Below are positions 1-27,429 of a stretch of DNA of 64,000 nt, one piece after another. A model generated the notes under the pieces. It ran no database searches. It had not been told where the DNA came from and was given only the letters and a program-made list of their open reading frames with translations. Position numbers and translations under genes: made by a program. The DNA lies in the NCBI RefSeq assembly GCF_040436345.1, contig NC_133218.1:1452021-1516020 (forward strand), read 5' to 3'. Positions within the stretch are counted from its first letter, which is position 1; every line of letters starts with the position of its first letter. The DNA comes from Pagrus major. Its lineage: Eukaryota > Chordata > Actinopteri > Spariformes > Sparidae.

Positions 1-1776
1 CTCAATTTTATGGTTTTTGTTTTGTGTGAAAAACATTCGAAAACTGTAAGACACAAAAGCCAAAACTAATTAGATTTGAGTTGAGGTACTTTCATAAAAT
101 TATTAAAGATGTACTCACACCTCACACAACAACTAGTTTTGGGGAATACATTTTAATCAGAAAGGAAAGATCTTCATTGGCTGATTTTTTTTTTTCTGCC
201 TAAACAAACTTAATAAACAAACTCTCTTTGTTTTCATGACTGAATAAACAAACTGACTTTAAAGAAAAACACAATTTCATACTGTTTTACTTTGTTTATA
301 TGTGGCGGACCCTTTCTAGCTTCAAACAGACCTTCTTTTCTACCTTGACTTCCTATGCAAAGTGTCACTCTGGCCGCTGTGCTCAGATTATGAAAAATAA
401 ATGAAAGTATCCTACATATTTAGGTAACATTTTTAACTCACAAAAATAAAACGGCATAAGCAGTGATTTATATTATTATTATTTTTTAAATTTATTTTTT
501 CTTAAATGTTTTTTTCGCTTGAAATCCCTGGCGGACCAAATTGAACCTTGTCGTGGGCCAACTTTGGGCAGCCCCACATTAAAACCAGGAAAAGACAACC
601 CTTGTGCCATATCACGATAAAATGATGTACAAAATCTAAGATGATTAATACTCTGATATAATAACAATAAAATATTGATGCATTTGCCAGCCATAAGTCT
701 ACATACTTTTACAGTCTGCCATTTTATCTGTGTTTCAGAATTCTAGTGTATGAATTTATCCATAATACAGTGCCCTCAAAAATTCCACAATGGACCAAAA
801 AAGTAAAATCCATATGTACGTATGTGCATGTTTTTGTGCTTACAGTCTCATGGTGCAATCTTCCACATTCTAAAGATGTGAAAAATCACTGTTGTACAAC
901 TCAAAAGCTGTCAATGATGATGCAAAATGATGACGATTAGTGCAAAATCTAATTTTTCTGCTCAATACTGTTATATAGGGAGTAGTGACTGAGTGAACAA
1001 TGGAGTGATTTTAGACACAGCTTAAAGAAGAAAACAAATCTGCAGATGAGGAATTAGAAAGAAGTGATCTTACTAGACCTTGTTGCCTGCTTGTCATCTC
1101 TGCTGCAGGCGATGGCTCCAGGCTACATTAGCCACGAGCATAACACACCTGAATCTACAACCACACTGTCGGTGGTCAAGTTGCATTGGATTATGAGTTG
1201 GATTATGTAGACACCAGGTTTTGACAAGTAAGGTAAATGCGTGGCTCTGCTGCATTGATTTCAATCTTTCTTTTTTTAAACTGTTCATCATGAGTCTGTC
1301 AGTGTCACAGGTGTTTAATGCTAATCTGTGGAATACTATTTAAGTAAACTATTAATCAATTTAGAGGGGACAAACCGTTTTAATCGTGTTTTAAAATATA
1401 GTGAGGAGACACTTTTAATTATATTTGTATCATGAGTTCATTCACTCCAAAGTATGCAACAACTTTATATAACATATTCACAGTGCAATATTCATTATTC
1501 TTTTCTGACCTGATATATTATTTCAGTGTAACAATTTAAAAGTGTTACACCCAGTAATACATTTGCCAGTTTATGTAATAATGTATCAAATTATGAGGAA
1601 AAAGTTGCATGCCAAAGGGGCACTGTGTGCAGTAAAGTCATCTAAGATTACAGTGTGAATGATTATTGTCCTCTTCTGACTGGTTTTCAGAGCATCGTGT
1701 GCTGCTAATGACATTATATTTCTGTTAGAAATGAAAATTCTGCCACTTATCAAGTGTTCTTGTGTGTGTGTGGCAG
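1..1776. other. Non-coding DNA, probably an intron of the left-hand gene
   Basis: No exon with recognisable protein similarity is seen here. The stretch is AT-rich, carries an antisense copy of an interspersed repeat near its left end (131-330), and runs up to the splice acceptor at 1776. If the exon at 1777 is real, this is intron sequence. Confidence 0.4.
131..330 (-). repeat. TTAA-type MITE copy, reverse orientation
   Basis: Read on the minus strand this matches the repeats at 12300-12469 and 20620-20974. The shared core is GGTCCGCCACATATAAACAA, followed by a stretch rich in GTTTGTTTA, and ending near TCAGCCAATGAAGATC. Three copies in 21 kb show it is an interspersed element. The full copy at 20.6 kb has inverted ends and TTAA at both borders. 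Confidence 0.7.
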
Positions 1777-1917
1777 AAGTCCTCCAAGCTGTCGAGGATC
1801 TCTTCAGGAGAGGATGACCTAGAGAAGGATGGGAAAGATGACGACCAGAAGAGTGGCTCAGAGGCAGGAGACCCTGACAATAACATCATCCAAAATACCA
1901 CCGACAGTAAGGTGTGA
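1777..1917 (+). CDS. Probable last coding exon of an unidentified gene
   Basis: A 46-codon open stretch follows a plausible acceptor (TGTGTGTGTGGCAG) and ends in TGA. The peptide is strongly hydrophilic and acidic, starting KSSKLSRISSGEDD and ending QNTTDSKV, which looks like the disordered tail of a signalling or membrane protein. I do not recognise the family. The end AAG|GTGTGA could also be a splice donor, which would make this an internal exon. It lies on the same strand as rbbp7. In human the neighbour on this side of RBBP7 is REPS2, transcribed the other way, so this is not obviously REPS2. The antisense reading frame shows no family features. Confidence 0.45.
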   Translation, partial: KSSKLSRISSGEDDLEKDGKDDDQKSGSEAGDPDNNIIQNTTDSKV

Positions 1918-3606
1918 TTCATAAACGCCTACATATTCAGCACTGATCATTCATTAGTGCTCTCTTGGCACATGTGCACAGGAACAGGCCACAGTTAAAG
2001 GTTGAAATTCCATAATGCCTGGCCTTAAATCTCACACTTTTTGAGTATCTTCCTAATTTTTCTGACCTGAAATAATTTAATACTGCGAATTGCAAAGCAG
2101 CTTTGTGAGGGTTAATTCTCTGTTGAAAGTCTCTAGTTGAATAAGACAGCTGCGATAACCTATTCGATGAGAAAGTTCTTCTCATTTCTCTGTGGATAAC
2201 TGTAGATTTGAAAAACTACAGAACCACATAAAAGTTTATCATGATTTCATCAAGATGTTGTTTGAATATAGTTTATTGATTTTTAAGTTGCCAACTTTAC
2301 ACCTGGCCAGGGACCACTGATGAAAAAATAGCCACTTGGCTAATTCTGGCATATTTACTGTAATGTTCATCAATATGTATTGTCCCTGAGAAATAAACTA
2401 GTAGAGTAAAATAAGACAATAAAAAACATTAAATTACTATATCAGCATATCAGATTATCAGCGACCCACACATGCAGCCCCTCTTTGACTACTTTAAGCT
2501 GCTGCAATCAGGGATGTGTTTTAGATTACCTGTATGTAAAACAAGTAGAAGGAAGTTTGGTTTCGAGTCCACTATACTTGTGAACAGTCACAACACAAGA
2601 TTGGACAGTTTACCCTTACCTTGTGTAGACACTCCTAGTCCGTCCCTTTGTAAGTGTTTTTTTTTTAATTTGTGTAAATTAATTGTCTATTCTGTTTGGG
2701 TGTACGCTTATGAATAACCCTTGAGGGACGAATAAAGTATTTTGAATTGAACTTATAAAAACTACATAGTGCTTATTGGAGTCCCAGAAATTTTGAGTGT
2801 GCACCCCGGTCCCGGTTTTTGACCTTTGAGTACTTGAGGTCACAAGAGGTCGCTAGCTATCTATTTCTGACTAGCAAGCTACAATAGAGTACACACACAT
2901 CCAGACATCGGGGTAGTGTGTTTTTCAAAGTTTAAGGAAAAGTCAGCAGTTAAATACATTGCTCCTCTGTGAGGAGTCCGGTGTCTGTGTGTGTGCATCA
3001 GGGTTCATCTTACAATTTCAGTTTTTGTGTGCATGTTGATTGGCACTGTAAATTAAATCAGACAAATTCTAGTGAACCAAATAATCTCCTATCACCTACT
3101 TTATTCATGCCTGTATGTCAGATTTGTGCCACGCCTATTCTGAGGAAGCTGTCAGTCCCACATGGAGTCAGATCAGATCACAGTAAACCCAACCACCCTA
3201 GATCAGGCTCATTAGATTCCTTTTCTTTATTATATTTTCATAAAAATGGAAATCAAAGAAATAACAAAACTCTAAATGTAGTTCAGACAATAAAAATAGA
3301 AATAGATGTTAGCACAAAGCTGACTCTAACTTTTACAAACTACTTTTCTAAATTAATTTGACTTTCAAATTTACTCTGCTATAATGGTTGGTAAATTAGA
3401 TAATTTGCCAACAAATGGAATGTGATTTTAGTCATTTAGAGTAGATGCATTTAGATTTTTAAGATAATACAGACACCAAATACTACTCTTTATCTTTATC
3501 TGGCAGATTAAATAACACCACAATCCCAGCTTTTATTTTGACAGTAGAAGGAAGGGTCTAAAAAGATGAGCTCCACTTCCAGGTCTATTTGTGCAGGTGC
3601 TCTCAG

Positions 3607-4231
3607 TTAAAGGAATAGTTCACTCTAGAACGAAATTCAGTCGTTATCGACTCACCCTCATGCTGATGAGAAGTCCAGTGTAGTTTCTTATTCCTCAAAG
3701 TGCAGCTGGAGACCCGCGGGGGTACCCTCCTGCAGCAATAATCCATATAACGGGCGTCAATGGTGTCCGCGACGAAAAGGTCCATAAAACTACACAAAAA
3801 CTTTGTAATATTCCTCCATACTGCTCATCCGCTGCAATCCAAGTGTCCTGAAGTGGCGACATCCAGAGTTTACTTGAAACGATGTCATTTAGTAAATTTT
3901 TCTAGCTTAAACAGTCACTATGCTATATTTGCCTGGAGGCACGCTCCCACGTGCACGCGAGTCTCCCTCACAGCCGCTTGCACTACGGAAGCCGCGCCAG
4001 ACAAGATCAACGAGAACTCGCGATAGATACACACCGGTATTTACATCCAGCTGTGAGTTTCAAAGTTTCAAATCACTAGTGCAAGCAGATCCCTCTTGTG
4101 TTTGTGTGTCGCTCGGTCGCTCACAGCTGGATGTAAACTGCACTTTGAGGAATAAGAAACCGGACTTCTCATCAGCATGAGGGTGAGTCGATAATGACTG
4201 AATTTCGTTCTAGAGTGAACTATTCCTTTAA
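3607..4231. repeat. 625 bp MITE with 36 bp perfect inverted ends and TTAA borders
   Basis: The ends are exact inverted repeats of about 36 bp (3607-3642 and 4196-4231), starting TTAAAGGAATAGTTCACTCT. Both borders carry TTAA, which may be the target site. The interior matches the left arm of the palindromic element at 15565-16507, then a shortened right arm. It therefore looks like a deletion derivative of that foldback element. The short open frames inside are repeat-derived, not genes. Confidence 0.85.
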
Positions 4232-6158
4232 AGTTCGATCTGAGGTTTCTCAGGATCTCAGATTCAGACTGCCATGAGTGAGAGCAAGCAGCGTTGAGCG
4301 TGAGAATCCCTGTTGCTCGTTCAAATGTAGTTACACAATTCCTCTTGAATGCTTAACTCATCTGTTACACTCATGATTCTGTCCTCCCTCGTGCAAAATC
4401 AAATTCTGTTTTTACAAATCTGTGCCTGTGTGTTCTCAAAGGTTGTCTTACAGGCTTAGTGCTACTTGAATTAGTTTTGTGCTCTCCCAAATCTTCTGTC
4501 ATCAGTATCAGAGCAGCTGTGGGTGTTGTCCACCACTGGCCACAGGAGGCGCCTGTATACCATTTTGGCTGCACTTGAAACAATGCAGGGATGGGCCACC
4601 TTGTAGGCAGAAGTAAACAAGCTGTTATTACTGCAGTGGCATCTGTCCCTGGTATAACATCAAAATGCATGCCAAGGATTATACTACACACACTTTTGCT
4701 AAGAAATCTGCCAAGGACATGTCATTGAACCTGTTACATGTTGGAAATGTATTCATTAAAATGGCAAAAGATAAAAGCTTCTGAATTTAGTCAACTTTAA
4801 ATGGAATGCTACATGACATTTCATTTGCTTATCACCAAAGCCACACTGACTTTTATGTGCTAAACTTAAACTTTGGGTAAAAAAAGAAAACAAAATCCAA
4901 AGATCTATGACCAGGGACAGCTAAACATCGAGCTGCCTGCCTCCTGGGGTGGCATGAAGTTGGTCTGAAAAGCTGTCTTTGGGTTGCCACTGTAAGCTCC
5001 CAGATATTTAGAGACCAAAACAGATAAAGGAAGAGTGAATACTGGACACAAACACAACTCTAAATGAATGCTAATGTTTCTCTCCATCTGCATGATCGTG
5101 AGTTGTTTCTGCAGCCCCCAAAAAATCAGGTGTTGAAAGTTTAACAGCTTACCATGAGATGCACATTTCATTATTAAATCAGTTAACTGTGTAATGTAAA
5201 CATTGTATTTAAAGTACAACATGTTGTCTCATTTGTATGGTTTACTATTTGTCTATCACTGTAGTTGCTACTATCATTACTGAGCCTTCTACTTATAACA
5301 CAGTTACAGTTATTATCCTATTTATATTTGTTTTAATTATTAACTCTTTTAAATAACTTTGCAAAGCACTTTAGTCTTCATTTTACTTAATTTGACTAAT
5401 ACTACTACCAACAATGCTAATAATAATTGTATTTCTTTATTATTGGTCCCGTCAGAACCAGCTGCTCATAGAAGAACATTAAGAGATGAGAGCCTGAAGA
5501 GGAAATCATTCTGTGTAGCTGTGATGTTGGAAAGGTGAATCTACAAAATGATTTCTCATCAGCACCATCTACTGGCTGCCATCGTCACCTCCACTTCTCC
5601 GTGGGACTTCCAGTATGTGTTTTGTGTGAAAGATGCACCCATACTGCTATACATAGCACTCATGTGGATGCCAGGTTATAACTGGGCATTATGTCACACT
5701 GTTTTTTCAGCACATAAACTTAGTGCCAATATCTGTGTCAGAAATCAAAGCAAAGCCGTTGTCATCTTTAAATCTCTCAATCATACATTAAAATAGTTAA
5801 TCACTTTTATTGAGTGACTCTGAAAGCTTGTAAGTTTATGTTGTTGAATAAACAAATTCTAGGATATTTAAAGGGGCATTAAGTACTTGAAGACTTTTAT
5901 CATGCTCTATTGGCTAACATTAGCACTGATAACATTAGCAGTGTTTATATAAAGCCTTTTTTCTACTAGGCTCTGACTGATAGCCCAATCAGAATAAAAT
6001 GTTTGGAATTGTATACTCCTTTCATAACCTGTTAAGTGACACTTATTTATAAAGTCATTTGTGGGTAGTGTGGGTGGCTGCAAAAGTAGAACTAAATCTG
6101 TTGCGTCACGAGAAAACATTGCAGTAAAATGTCTTTCCTATCTTTTGCTTTAGTTCAT

Positions 6159-6633
6159 TTAAAGGTCCCATGTTATGCTTATGTCCAAGCATCTGGGTGT
6201 CTACAAGAATAGGTGTAAATGCTTTAATCTTTAAAAAAAAAAACACATTATTTTTCTCATGCTGTCTACTGCTGCAGCACCTCCATTCATTCTCTGTCTG
6301 ACCGCTCCGTTTTAGTGCCTGTTTCTTTAAGGCCCCCCCTCCTGAAAAGCCCAGTCTGCTCTGATTGTTCAGCTTTTAGAGTCCTGAGCAGGCATCCCAC
6401 TACATTTCCACATCAGCTCTGTCTGTGTTTTTGCAAACATGGCCATGATGACGGCGGTGACTGTGTAGTCATCACAGCTTGTTTAAAGGAACAGTGTCTG
6501 AATTTGGGCTGTGTGCATTTCTGTGTGGATTGAGCATTTTCACCCTTTCACAGTATTTATGCAGCAGCTAGACCTGCTTTATAATAAAAGAAGACAGAAA
6601 CGCATATCTCTCTCTATAGTATGGGATCTTTAA
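6159..6633. repeat. TTAA-bordered MITE, about 470 bp
   Basis: The left end AAAGGTCCCATGTTATGC and the right end, read inverted as AAAGATCCCATACTATAG, form imperfect inverted repeats, each next to TTTAAA. The ends resemble those of the THAP-encoding element at 34204-35637, so it may be a non-autonomous relative. Confidence 0.55.
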
Positions 6634-8114
6634 AGCCTTGACATAATAATCTTAACTCAAGGTCTGCTTCCTAACTTTTTTCAGAACTACTGTATCCCTT
6701 GTTGGCTCAGTTGTCATATAAAAATAAATTGGAAAAAGTCATTTTTGCAATTAATGATTGTGGAAAACATTTTAACTTACAGCCAAGTCACAACGCAAAG
6801 TCACAGTCTGACAATAGTAAGAGGTAGGCTAGCTAGAGTGAAGTCCAGTGAAGAAATAATATTTCCGAATGCTCAATACTACCATCACTGTGTTTTGTTT
6901 TAGCTTGAGAATGAGGCTGTTCACGACGTAATTTCTGTTGGTAAGCAGCTGAATATACCCTGTCGGCACTGAGCTAACAGAGAGACAAAAATGAATAACA
7001 TTGTATGTACAGCAGCCCAGAGGGTAGCTCTTCTTTACTAGTTGTAATTTTGGATTTGTACTAAAAAGAGTGTAACAGATGTCCATTAAAACTTAATCTT
7101 CACAAAACTATTTTTCAGCAGGTTTCAAAGGACATGAAAAAAAACTAATGTCAGTAGCACAGCTTCTTAAGGTTTAGGCTAATAATATTTAAGTAAAGTG
7201 GAAATAGACAACTTTTTGACTTTGGTATTACATTTGGCACTGCAGTCACAAACAGTGTTAACAACATGGCTACCACTAACAGCTTGGCTACTGTCTAAGC
7301 AAAAATCCACCATAAGAATCCCAAGTTGACCTAGAAAGCCTGATCTCAGTGCTATGAAAAGGCAGAGCAAAACACCCGGTTGTATTAATGAGTAGGCAGG
7401 TTTCGTTACTTATTGATCTAGTAGAAAGAATGACCGTTTGAATCGTCTCAAGTCCCGCTGGTCAGGGGAAACATATCAGCGAGGAGACAGGCTTTGCAGA
7501 CTGAAAAGCATAGTAAAAGCAAGACTTATATGTGATGGTGTCATTTTTCTACAGCCATTACACTGTGCAATCAGTATTTACTTCAGAATGATAAGTTAAA
7601 GCAAAAAAAGTTGTCTACTGCCAGTTTAATTTAAAAGTTTAATGGAGCAGATGAAACCTAAATGCCTTCTTACGTTGGAATAACTTCTTCAGCTGAAAGT
7701 TCGCTGGTATTTATTCTTAACCCTGTCACTCCCTACAGTACATGCGGTATACGTGTCTGTGCTGTGGAACAGTGAAAAAAATTGCTTACTGCCTCTTTAA
7801 TTATTGTTGATAGTTATTTATTATATGTGCTCAGAAAGCCAGTTTTACGGTCGATTGCAAAATGTTTGTCACAATTAAAAAACAGTGTTGGTGCATCTCT
7901 ACTCCGTATGTGACATGATATAATAGCATCATGTCACTACATGTCACATTTAGGCCAGATGAAACAGGGAATTGTGGTGGAATGGGTTCTTCCCAGTAGT
8001 TTATAATCATATATTGTAGATAGCCATCATTCAGTATTTATACTGGCCCATGCATACATATCTGTATTGTATCACTCATGATCACCTGTCACTGTGTTCA
8101 AATGCATTTGACCT

Positions 8115-8117
<3 letters not shown>

Positions 8118-8161
<44 letters not shown>
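8118..8161. repeat. (TA)n microsatellite
   Basis: About 22 uninterrupted AT units. Confidence 0.98.
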
Positions 8162-8162
<1 letters not shown>

Positions 8163-9093
8163 TCTCCTACCATCTAAGATATATGTTGGGTATTACAGTG
8201 TACTGATCACTCTAGTTGTAGCCTGAAATTGCTTTTTGCAAGGATAATTATGGGAGGGACATATGGAATGTTCTGTCAAACATTATCCATCACCCTATAT
8301 GTTACTCTTTTATGTAACCAGAAAAAGAAGAATGGAAGTACATAGATCAATGTATGAAGTGTTGTGCACAACTGGGTTACACATTGTAACTCAATATTAA
8401 CTATATCTGTATATTTTACTTTCGCCGTAGAATATAGGACCACTATTCTACTTGGACTGCTTTAGGTAACAGCTCATCTTTTTATGGAAAGTGATACATC
8501 TGTTCTTTTGTGTATCTGTGAAATAGATCACTGTATATTTCAAAGCTTTTTATAGTGGCATGCTCTACTGTTGTACTCCAGATCATTCTTATATTAAAGT
8601 GTCTGTTGGTTCTTAGTTTAAAATCACATATTTGTTGGTATGTGATGACTTAGAGGAAAAAGAACACACAATCAACCTCTTTCTGTTGCCTAGTCTCAAC
8701 ATCTAAACCTGACAGTCAACTGAACCACATTCATTTCTTAACTGTGAAAGAGCTGTAAAGAGGGTTTAATCTGAAAGTGGTGATGCTTTCTGAAATTGCC
8801 AAACCGATCACTTTCCCTATGAGAGAGTTGACTTAGTTTGATTTAAGTTGACACCAGAGTGCTCTGTCTTTTAACCATGTGCCAGTTGCCTTTACTTTGC
8901 TTCTTCTGTTGTTTTCATGAGATATCGACCTATTTATTTTTTAATGGTAGCTGACACATTCTGTACGTAAACTCATGTTTTTTTTATTTCCTTCAGATTT
9001 TTATTATGCTTGCATTTGGAATATTCTTTGCATTTTCAAGGTTTGTAATTTACTGTAAACTGTTTTTGCTGTTTATGGATGAGACTTTTACAA

Positions 9094-9099
9094 AATAAA
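9094..9099 (+). other. Poly(A) signal AATAAA
   Basis: Canonical hexamer on the plus strand in CAAAATAAACTC, followed within 40 bp by GT-rich sequence (GAGGTTGTGTAG). It is the best candidate 3' end for the left-hand gene. Confidence 0.5.
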
Positions 9100-9115
9100 C
9101 TCATTGGAATGCATA

Positions 9116-11440
9116 CTGAGGTTGTGTAGTACTCACTACACACAAACAAAACATGTTGCACGGGTATGAAATGGAGACACCTCTTACATTCTTTGGTCCT
9201 CTTCACTAGTGGGGGGAAAAAAAAAAGTTTTCCTGAGGGTGGTCCCGCTGGAAAAAGCTATCAATCCAATCAGCTTTGTCAGCCTCAAATGCATGTGGGC
9301 TCATCTGTGCTTTGAGCTTATATGAAACATTTAATCAACCTTTGATTAAATCTCAAATAATCACTGAGGGCTTGCCCCTACAGAAAAACCACACATAGCC
9401 TAATGTTGGAGTTTAGCATGATTAACATCATTTTGTTAAATCAACAAAGAGGGCAGCACAGTATTTCCCTTTGTCAGTGTGGCACCCTGAACATTTTATT
9501 AGTTCAGATTATGTCCAGAATTAGTATTTTATTAGTTCTTGTAATTAACTTGGTCCCCCCACTATTATTTTTCTGATTAATCTAATTTAAAATGCCTTGT
9601 GTCACTACCAAAAACAGGGGAAACTCACCTGCTTCACCTGAAGTACCTGTAGGACAATACCCGTTTTCGCCAGTAGGTGTCAGTATAGGCTTTGCAGTGT
9701 GAGTGACTGGCGCTGTAATCCGGGCAAACAAGGAAGTAAACCCAGTTGTAAAGTGTAGGACAGTCAAGATAACAGCACAGAGAGCCTATACTCACTCAAG
9801 ACTGTCTTCTTGTTGTATTTGCAGTTTTTTTCTGTGCAATAAAGTCACTGGCACCTGGATGGACACTGTCATCATTGTGCAAGTGTGTAACATCAACAGC
9901 AGATACAATATGTAACCAAAGTAATAGTGGTGACAGTCTGATAAACCCTGACACCAGATTGGTGTGGATTTAACAGAATTTCTTACGATGAATGATTTTA
10001 GCAGGACGGACAGACCAGTCTGAAAATCAGCCGATAGTTATTACCATCAGTTTTATCAATATCCTTATGCAGTGGGACTATATGCAGATGACCAGGCCTG
10101 AGGGATAACTCCAGTAGAAATGGAGAGATTAAATACATGCGTGATTTGTCCAGCAATAATTGGAACACTAAGAATTAAACATTATGGTCTAGTTTATCCT
10201 CCTCCCCAATTGCTTTCCTGCAATCTATGAAGTGCCTCCTTCATAACAGAGGAAGTAAAGGCCTGTAGGCTGAACACTACCATGTGCTTCCACTTAATAC
10301 ACACTAACATTAGCATGCCAGCTCATGTCTTTCTAGGCATCTCACCACGGTACTACTTTGCCTGAGAAGAAACACTATGGACTATGGACGACACCACGAT
10401 TTTTATTTTTTATTTGGTGAGAGCATTCAACAGAATCTAAGCCCAATACAACAGAAAATCATCAACAGACGAAAATATGAATTAGCCTACATTACCAGCA
10501 GCAATCCTCCAGCAGCACAAAATGTAAGTGCTGTGCACTTTTACGCATGAGGCACATCTGCTTAACTTCAGTGATTTTAAATCTCTCGACAGGCTGACAG
10601 GATCAGTCAGAATCTAATGTTAATGAATGTTCCTCTAAACATCCAAAACGTCACACACACAGTCCAGGTTAATAAAATAGCCATCATCCTGATAAATCCT
10701 AAACTCCAGAGGTGTCTAAACATGTTTATTTCAGAATGTGCCAAGAGATTTGCTGCAGTGACATTACTGAGGCGATAATATTCTAGTCTAGCAAACAAGC
10801 GACTAGTCTATTGTAGTCAATGCATTTGAAAAAAAGAGAAAAAGAGAAAGCCGTCAGCTCAGTCGGTGACTGACGCCTCATATGAGCTATGCTGGCATGT
10901 GGTTTAATACTTTCTGCTGTCTGATAACAGTTTAGTTATGCAAATAACAACGATGTCCTCCGTGATGATTAAAACAAGTCTGATCATTCATCTATATCAG
11001 CCTTCCCTGTCCTCAGCCTCACCGCCGCCTATGACTCAATGACTGTGCAGACATGCATGATCATGTAGCTAGTGATCAGTGTGGGGACAGAATGAACGGC
11101 TGGTTATTAACTTTTACATATTTCTTAATTTAATAATAAAAAATACTAAAATGATTTAGGGGGCTTAACTGGGGCTTTACAGATTTGTGTCGTGTAGCGC
11201 CGTCCCTGCTATGAACTGAATATAATGTCACACATTGTTAGTTGTAGGATGTGCATCATATACCGAGCATTAGTGATGGTACACACTGCATTATTCATTA
11301 CAGCACAATTTATACACTGTGATGCACACTGTTATGATAACAGTGTGCAAACGCACAAACTGATAACAGTGTTATCTGTTTCAGTGGGTATCAAACATAA
11401 ATGTTTGAATTGTTTTTTCTCCATTTTGTGGAGTGCAAGT
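9116..11440. other. Intergenic stretch before rbbp7
   Basis: No gene, RNA or named repeat is recognised. Base composition becomes GC-richer after about 11430 as the rbbp7 promoter begins. Confidence 0.4.
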
Positions 11441-11723
11441 CAAGTGCGTTTTAGAGGTGGAGTCAGAGTGAGAAGCTCCAGCAGGGCCTGTTTGTCTGCG
11501 CACGCCCTTCTCTAATGCGCAGTCTGCGCGCAGTGTTGGCCCCCGTCGGTATGCTCGTACTGACGCATGCGCAGTAGGTATGGAGTAATTCGGCGCTGAA
11601 AAGGAAGGAGTACCCGGGATACAAACCAAGCACTACTAGCTAGGAGGACAGCGGTGTAAAGTAAACACTGACTACCTAGATACTTTGCCTCCGAGCACTG
11701 TGACACATCGCAGAGTTGGGAAC
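11441..11723 (+). promoter_or_regulatory. rbbp7: rbbp7 promoter and 5' UTR
   Basis: A short CpG-rich island directly precedes the rbbp7 start codon. It contains GACGCATGCGCAGT and AATGCGCAGTCTGCGCGC, which resemble NRF1 half-sites. ATTCGGCGCTGAAAA resembles an E2F site. No TATA box is seen, fitting a housekeeping promoter. RBBP4/7 genes are known to be linked to proliferation. The exact transcription start cannot be placed. Confidence 0.6.
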
Positions 11724-25862
<14,139 letters not shown>

Positions 25863-26560
25863 CCCAGCTGTGTGCAGGCACAATCCCCTCCACTCCCAGA
25901 GCTCCAGACCCAGCCCAGCCCAGCCCAGCCCAGCCTGTCGTGTCCCTCTCTAGTTTATCTTGAGTGTGAGCAGTGTGGAGAGTTACAGACCGCATGGACT
26001 CCACCTTTGCCAACAGTTGGGCTCCGGCTCATCCTGCTTTCACTTCACCATTGCCCAAAATCACTTGGAATAGGAGAAGAGGGGACATTTTCTACCTTCT
26101 CAGCTGGCAGTGTTTGGGGAATGGGACATTGTGGTAAAGGGGCTTTGAAAACTCGTACGAGCATAACATCTTTATGTGCACAAAGTCATGCAAGTTATTG
26201 TTAAGACCAGTTAATTTCAAAGGGCTCATGCAAGGAAAACCCAAAAGTGTTATTTTACATTTTGACTTCTGAGCAGCCAGAATTCTGTCATACCTTATTT
26301 TTGTTACAGAATGTCGTACTGACATGACACTTCTCAGCTGTCGTTTGAAATACATTCCCTGCTGTGTTTGCTTCCTGTTCATAAGGTACAGAAACTGTTC
26401 AGTGTTTGCCTTGAGTAAAACGTGTCGGACTAAATTAGTGCACTTGAGGGAAATGCACATCTTTGTTTTTACTCTCCTCCTCGTGTTCTTACATGTGAAA
26501 TTGCCATGTTTTGTTTCCTGCGCCACAAATTGCAATAAAACTTTTATAACTTTTCAAAAC
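25863..26560 (+). other. rbbp7: rbbp7 3' UTR
   Basis: About 0.7 kb from the TAA to just beyond the poly(A) signal at 26534. It contains a short CCCAG tandem run near 25910-25935. Confidence 0.7.
26534..26539 (+). other. rbbp7: rbbp7 poly(A) signal AATAAA
   Basis: TTGCAATAAAACTTT; canonical hexamer 672 bp after the stop codon. Confidence 0.8.
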
Positions 26561-26761
26561 TCAAGTTTTGCGTTCATGTAAATTTTACATGTCTTTAAAC
26601 AACCTGGAACGTTTCCTCAAACTGAGGACTGGCTGAAGAATCCCATTAGTACACATTCACACCTCCTACCTACTTTACTCTTACACTCAGCGGAAATGAC
26701 ACAAAAACCAACACTTGCTTAGAGGAAATGAATCCATCATTATTGAAAATTCTACAAAATG

Positions 26762-26767
26762 TTTATT
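26762..26767 (-). other. txlng: txlng distal poly(A) signal AATAAA
   Basis: The plus strand reads GTTTATTGA, giving TCAATAAAC on the minus strand. It is the most distal clear signal before the convergent rbbp7 3' end, about 220 bp away. Another minus-strand AATAAA near 27948 could give a shorter UTR. Confidence 0.6.
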
Positions 26768-27429
26768 GAAAAGCAAGACAGTACTATAAGAACATTGTAC
26801 AATCAGTGGGGGGGTATGGGCTCATTTTTTAAGTAAAAATAAAGCTCTCCGAAGCTATGGTGACTCACGCCTCTTCTTTCACAGTTAGTCTCACCTGCAG
26901 AGGTAGATTCTGACATTACCTGAGTCAGTCTGGGGCAACGCCAATGAAAGAGGAAATAGCTTACAAGTGTTCCTTCAGTTTGGGGCGCGACTAGACCTGT
27001 CCTCTAGCAAAAGAAAATCATGCAGACACCACCTTACTGTTTACATGTACTTCTGAATTGCACAATGTGAAGATAAGTGCATGACAAGTTCATAAAGGCC
27101 AGAAGTCACCATCTGACTACAACTGGACATTTTAGAGGACCTTACACATGGGTTATCTGTCAGCCAGTCAGTGTGTGTACATATTTGGAGAGGAATGATT
27201 TGTCGGTACCAACTCTATGGTTCTCACTGACTTTACAATTTACTGAGTTCAAAAAGGACAGCTGCTTTGAAGAGCTGATGGCTGGTGAGCTGAAACAACA
27301 GGTTAAACAGTGCTGTGGCAATGTGCTCCTGATCTTGGATCAGTCTTCTATTTATACCCACAAATAAGAGACTGGGATTCCAAATAAGGGTGCTAATGAA
27401 GTAATTGGAGGGGGGGTTAACACTGAGAA

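Larger units (their letters stand above)
1918..9115 (+). other. Putative long 3' UTR of the left-hand gene
   Basis: About 7.2 kb without a recognisable coding exon separates the TGA at 1915-1917 from a canonical AATAAA at 9094-9099. The stretch is AT-rich and holds two MITEs (3607-4231, 6159-6633) and a TA microsatellite (8118-8161). Long 3' UTRs are common in neuronal vertebrate genes, but transcription of the whole stretch is only inferred, and earlier poly(A) sites may be used. Confidence 0.3.

Noticed and set aside
2969-3361. 130-codon open frame
   Set aside because: Low-complexity, no recognisable family, no splice context; probably chance.
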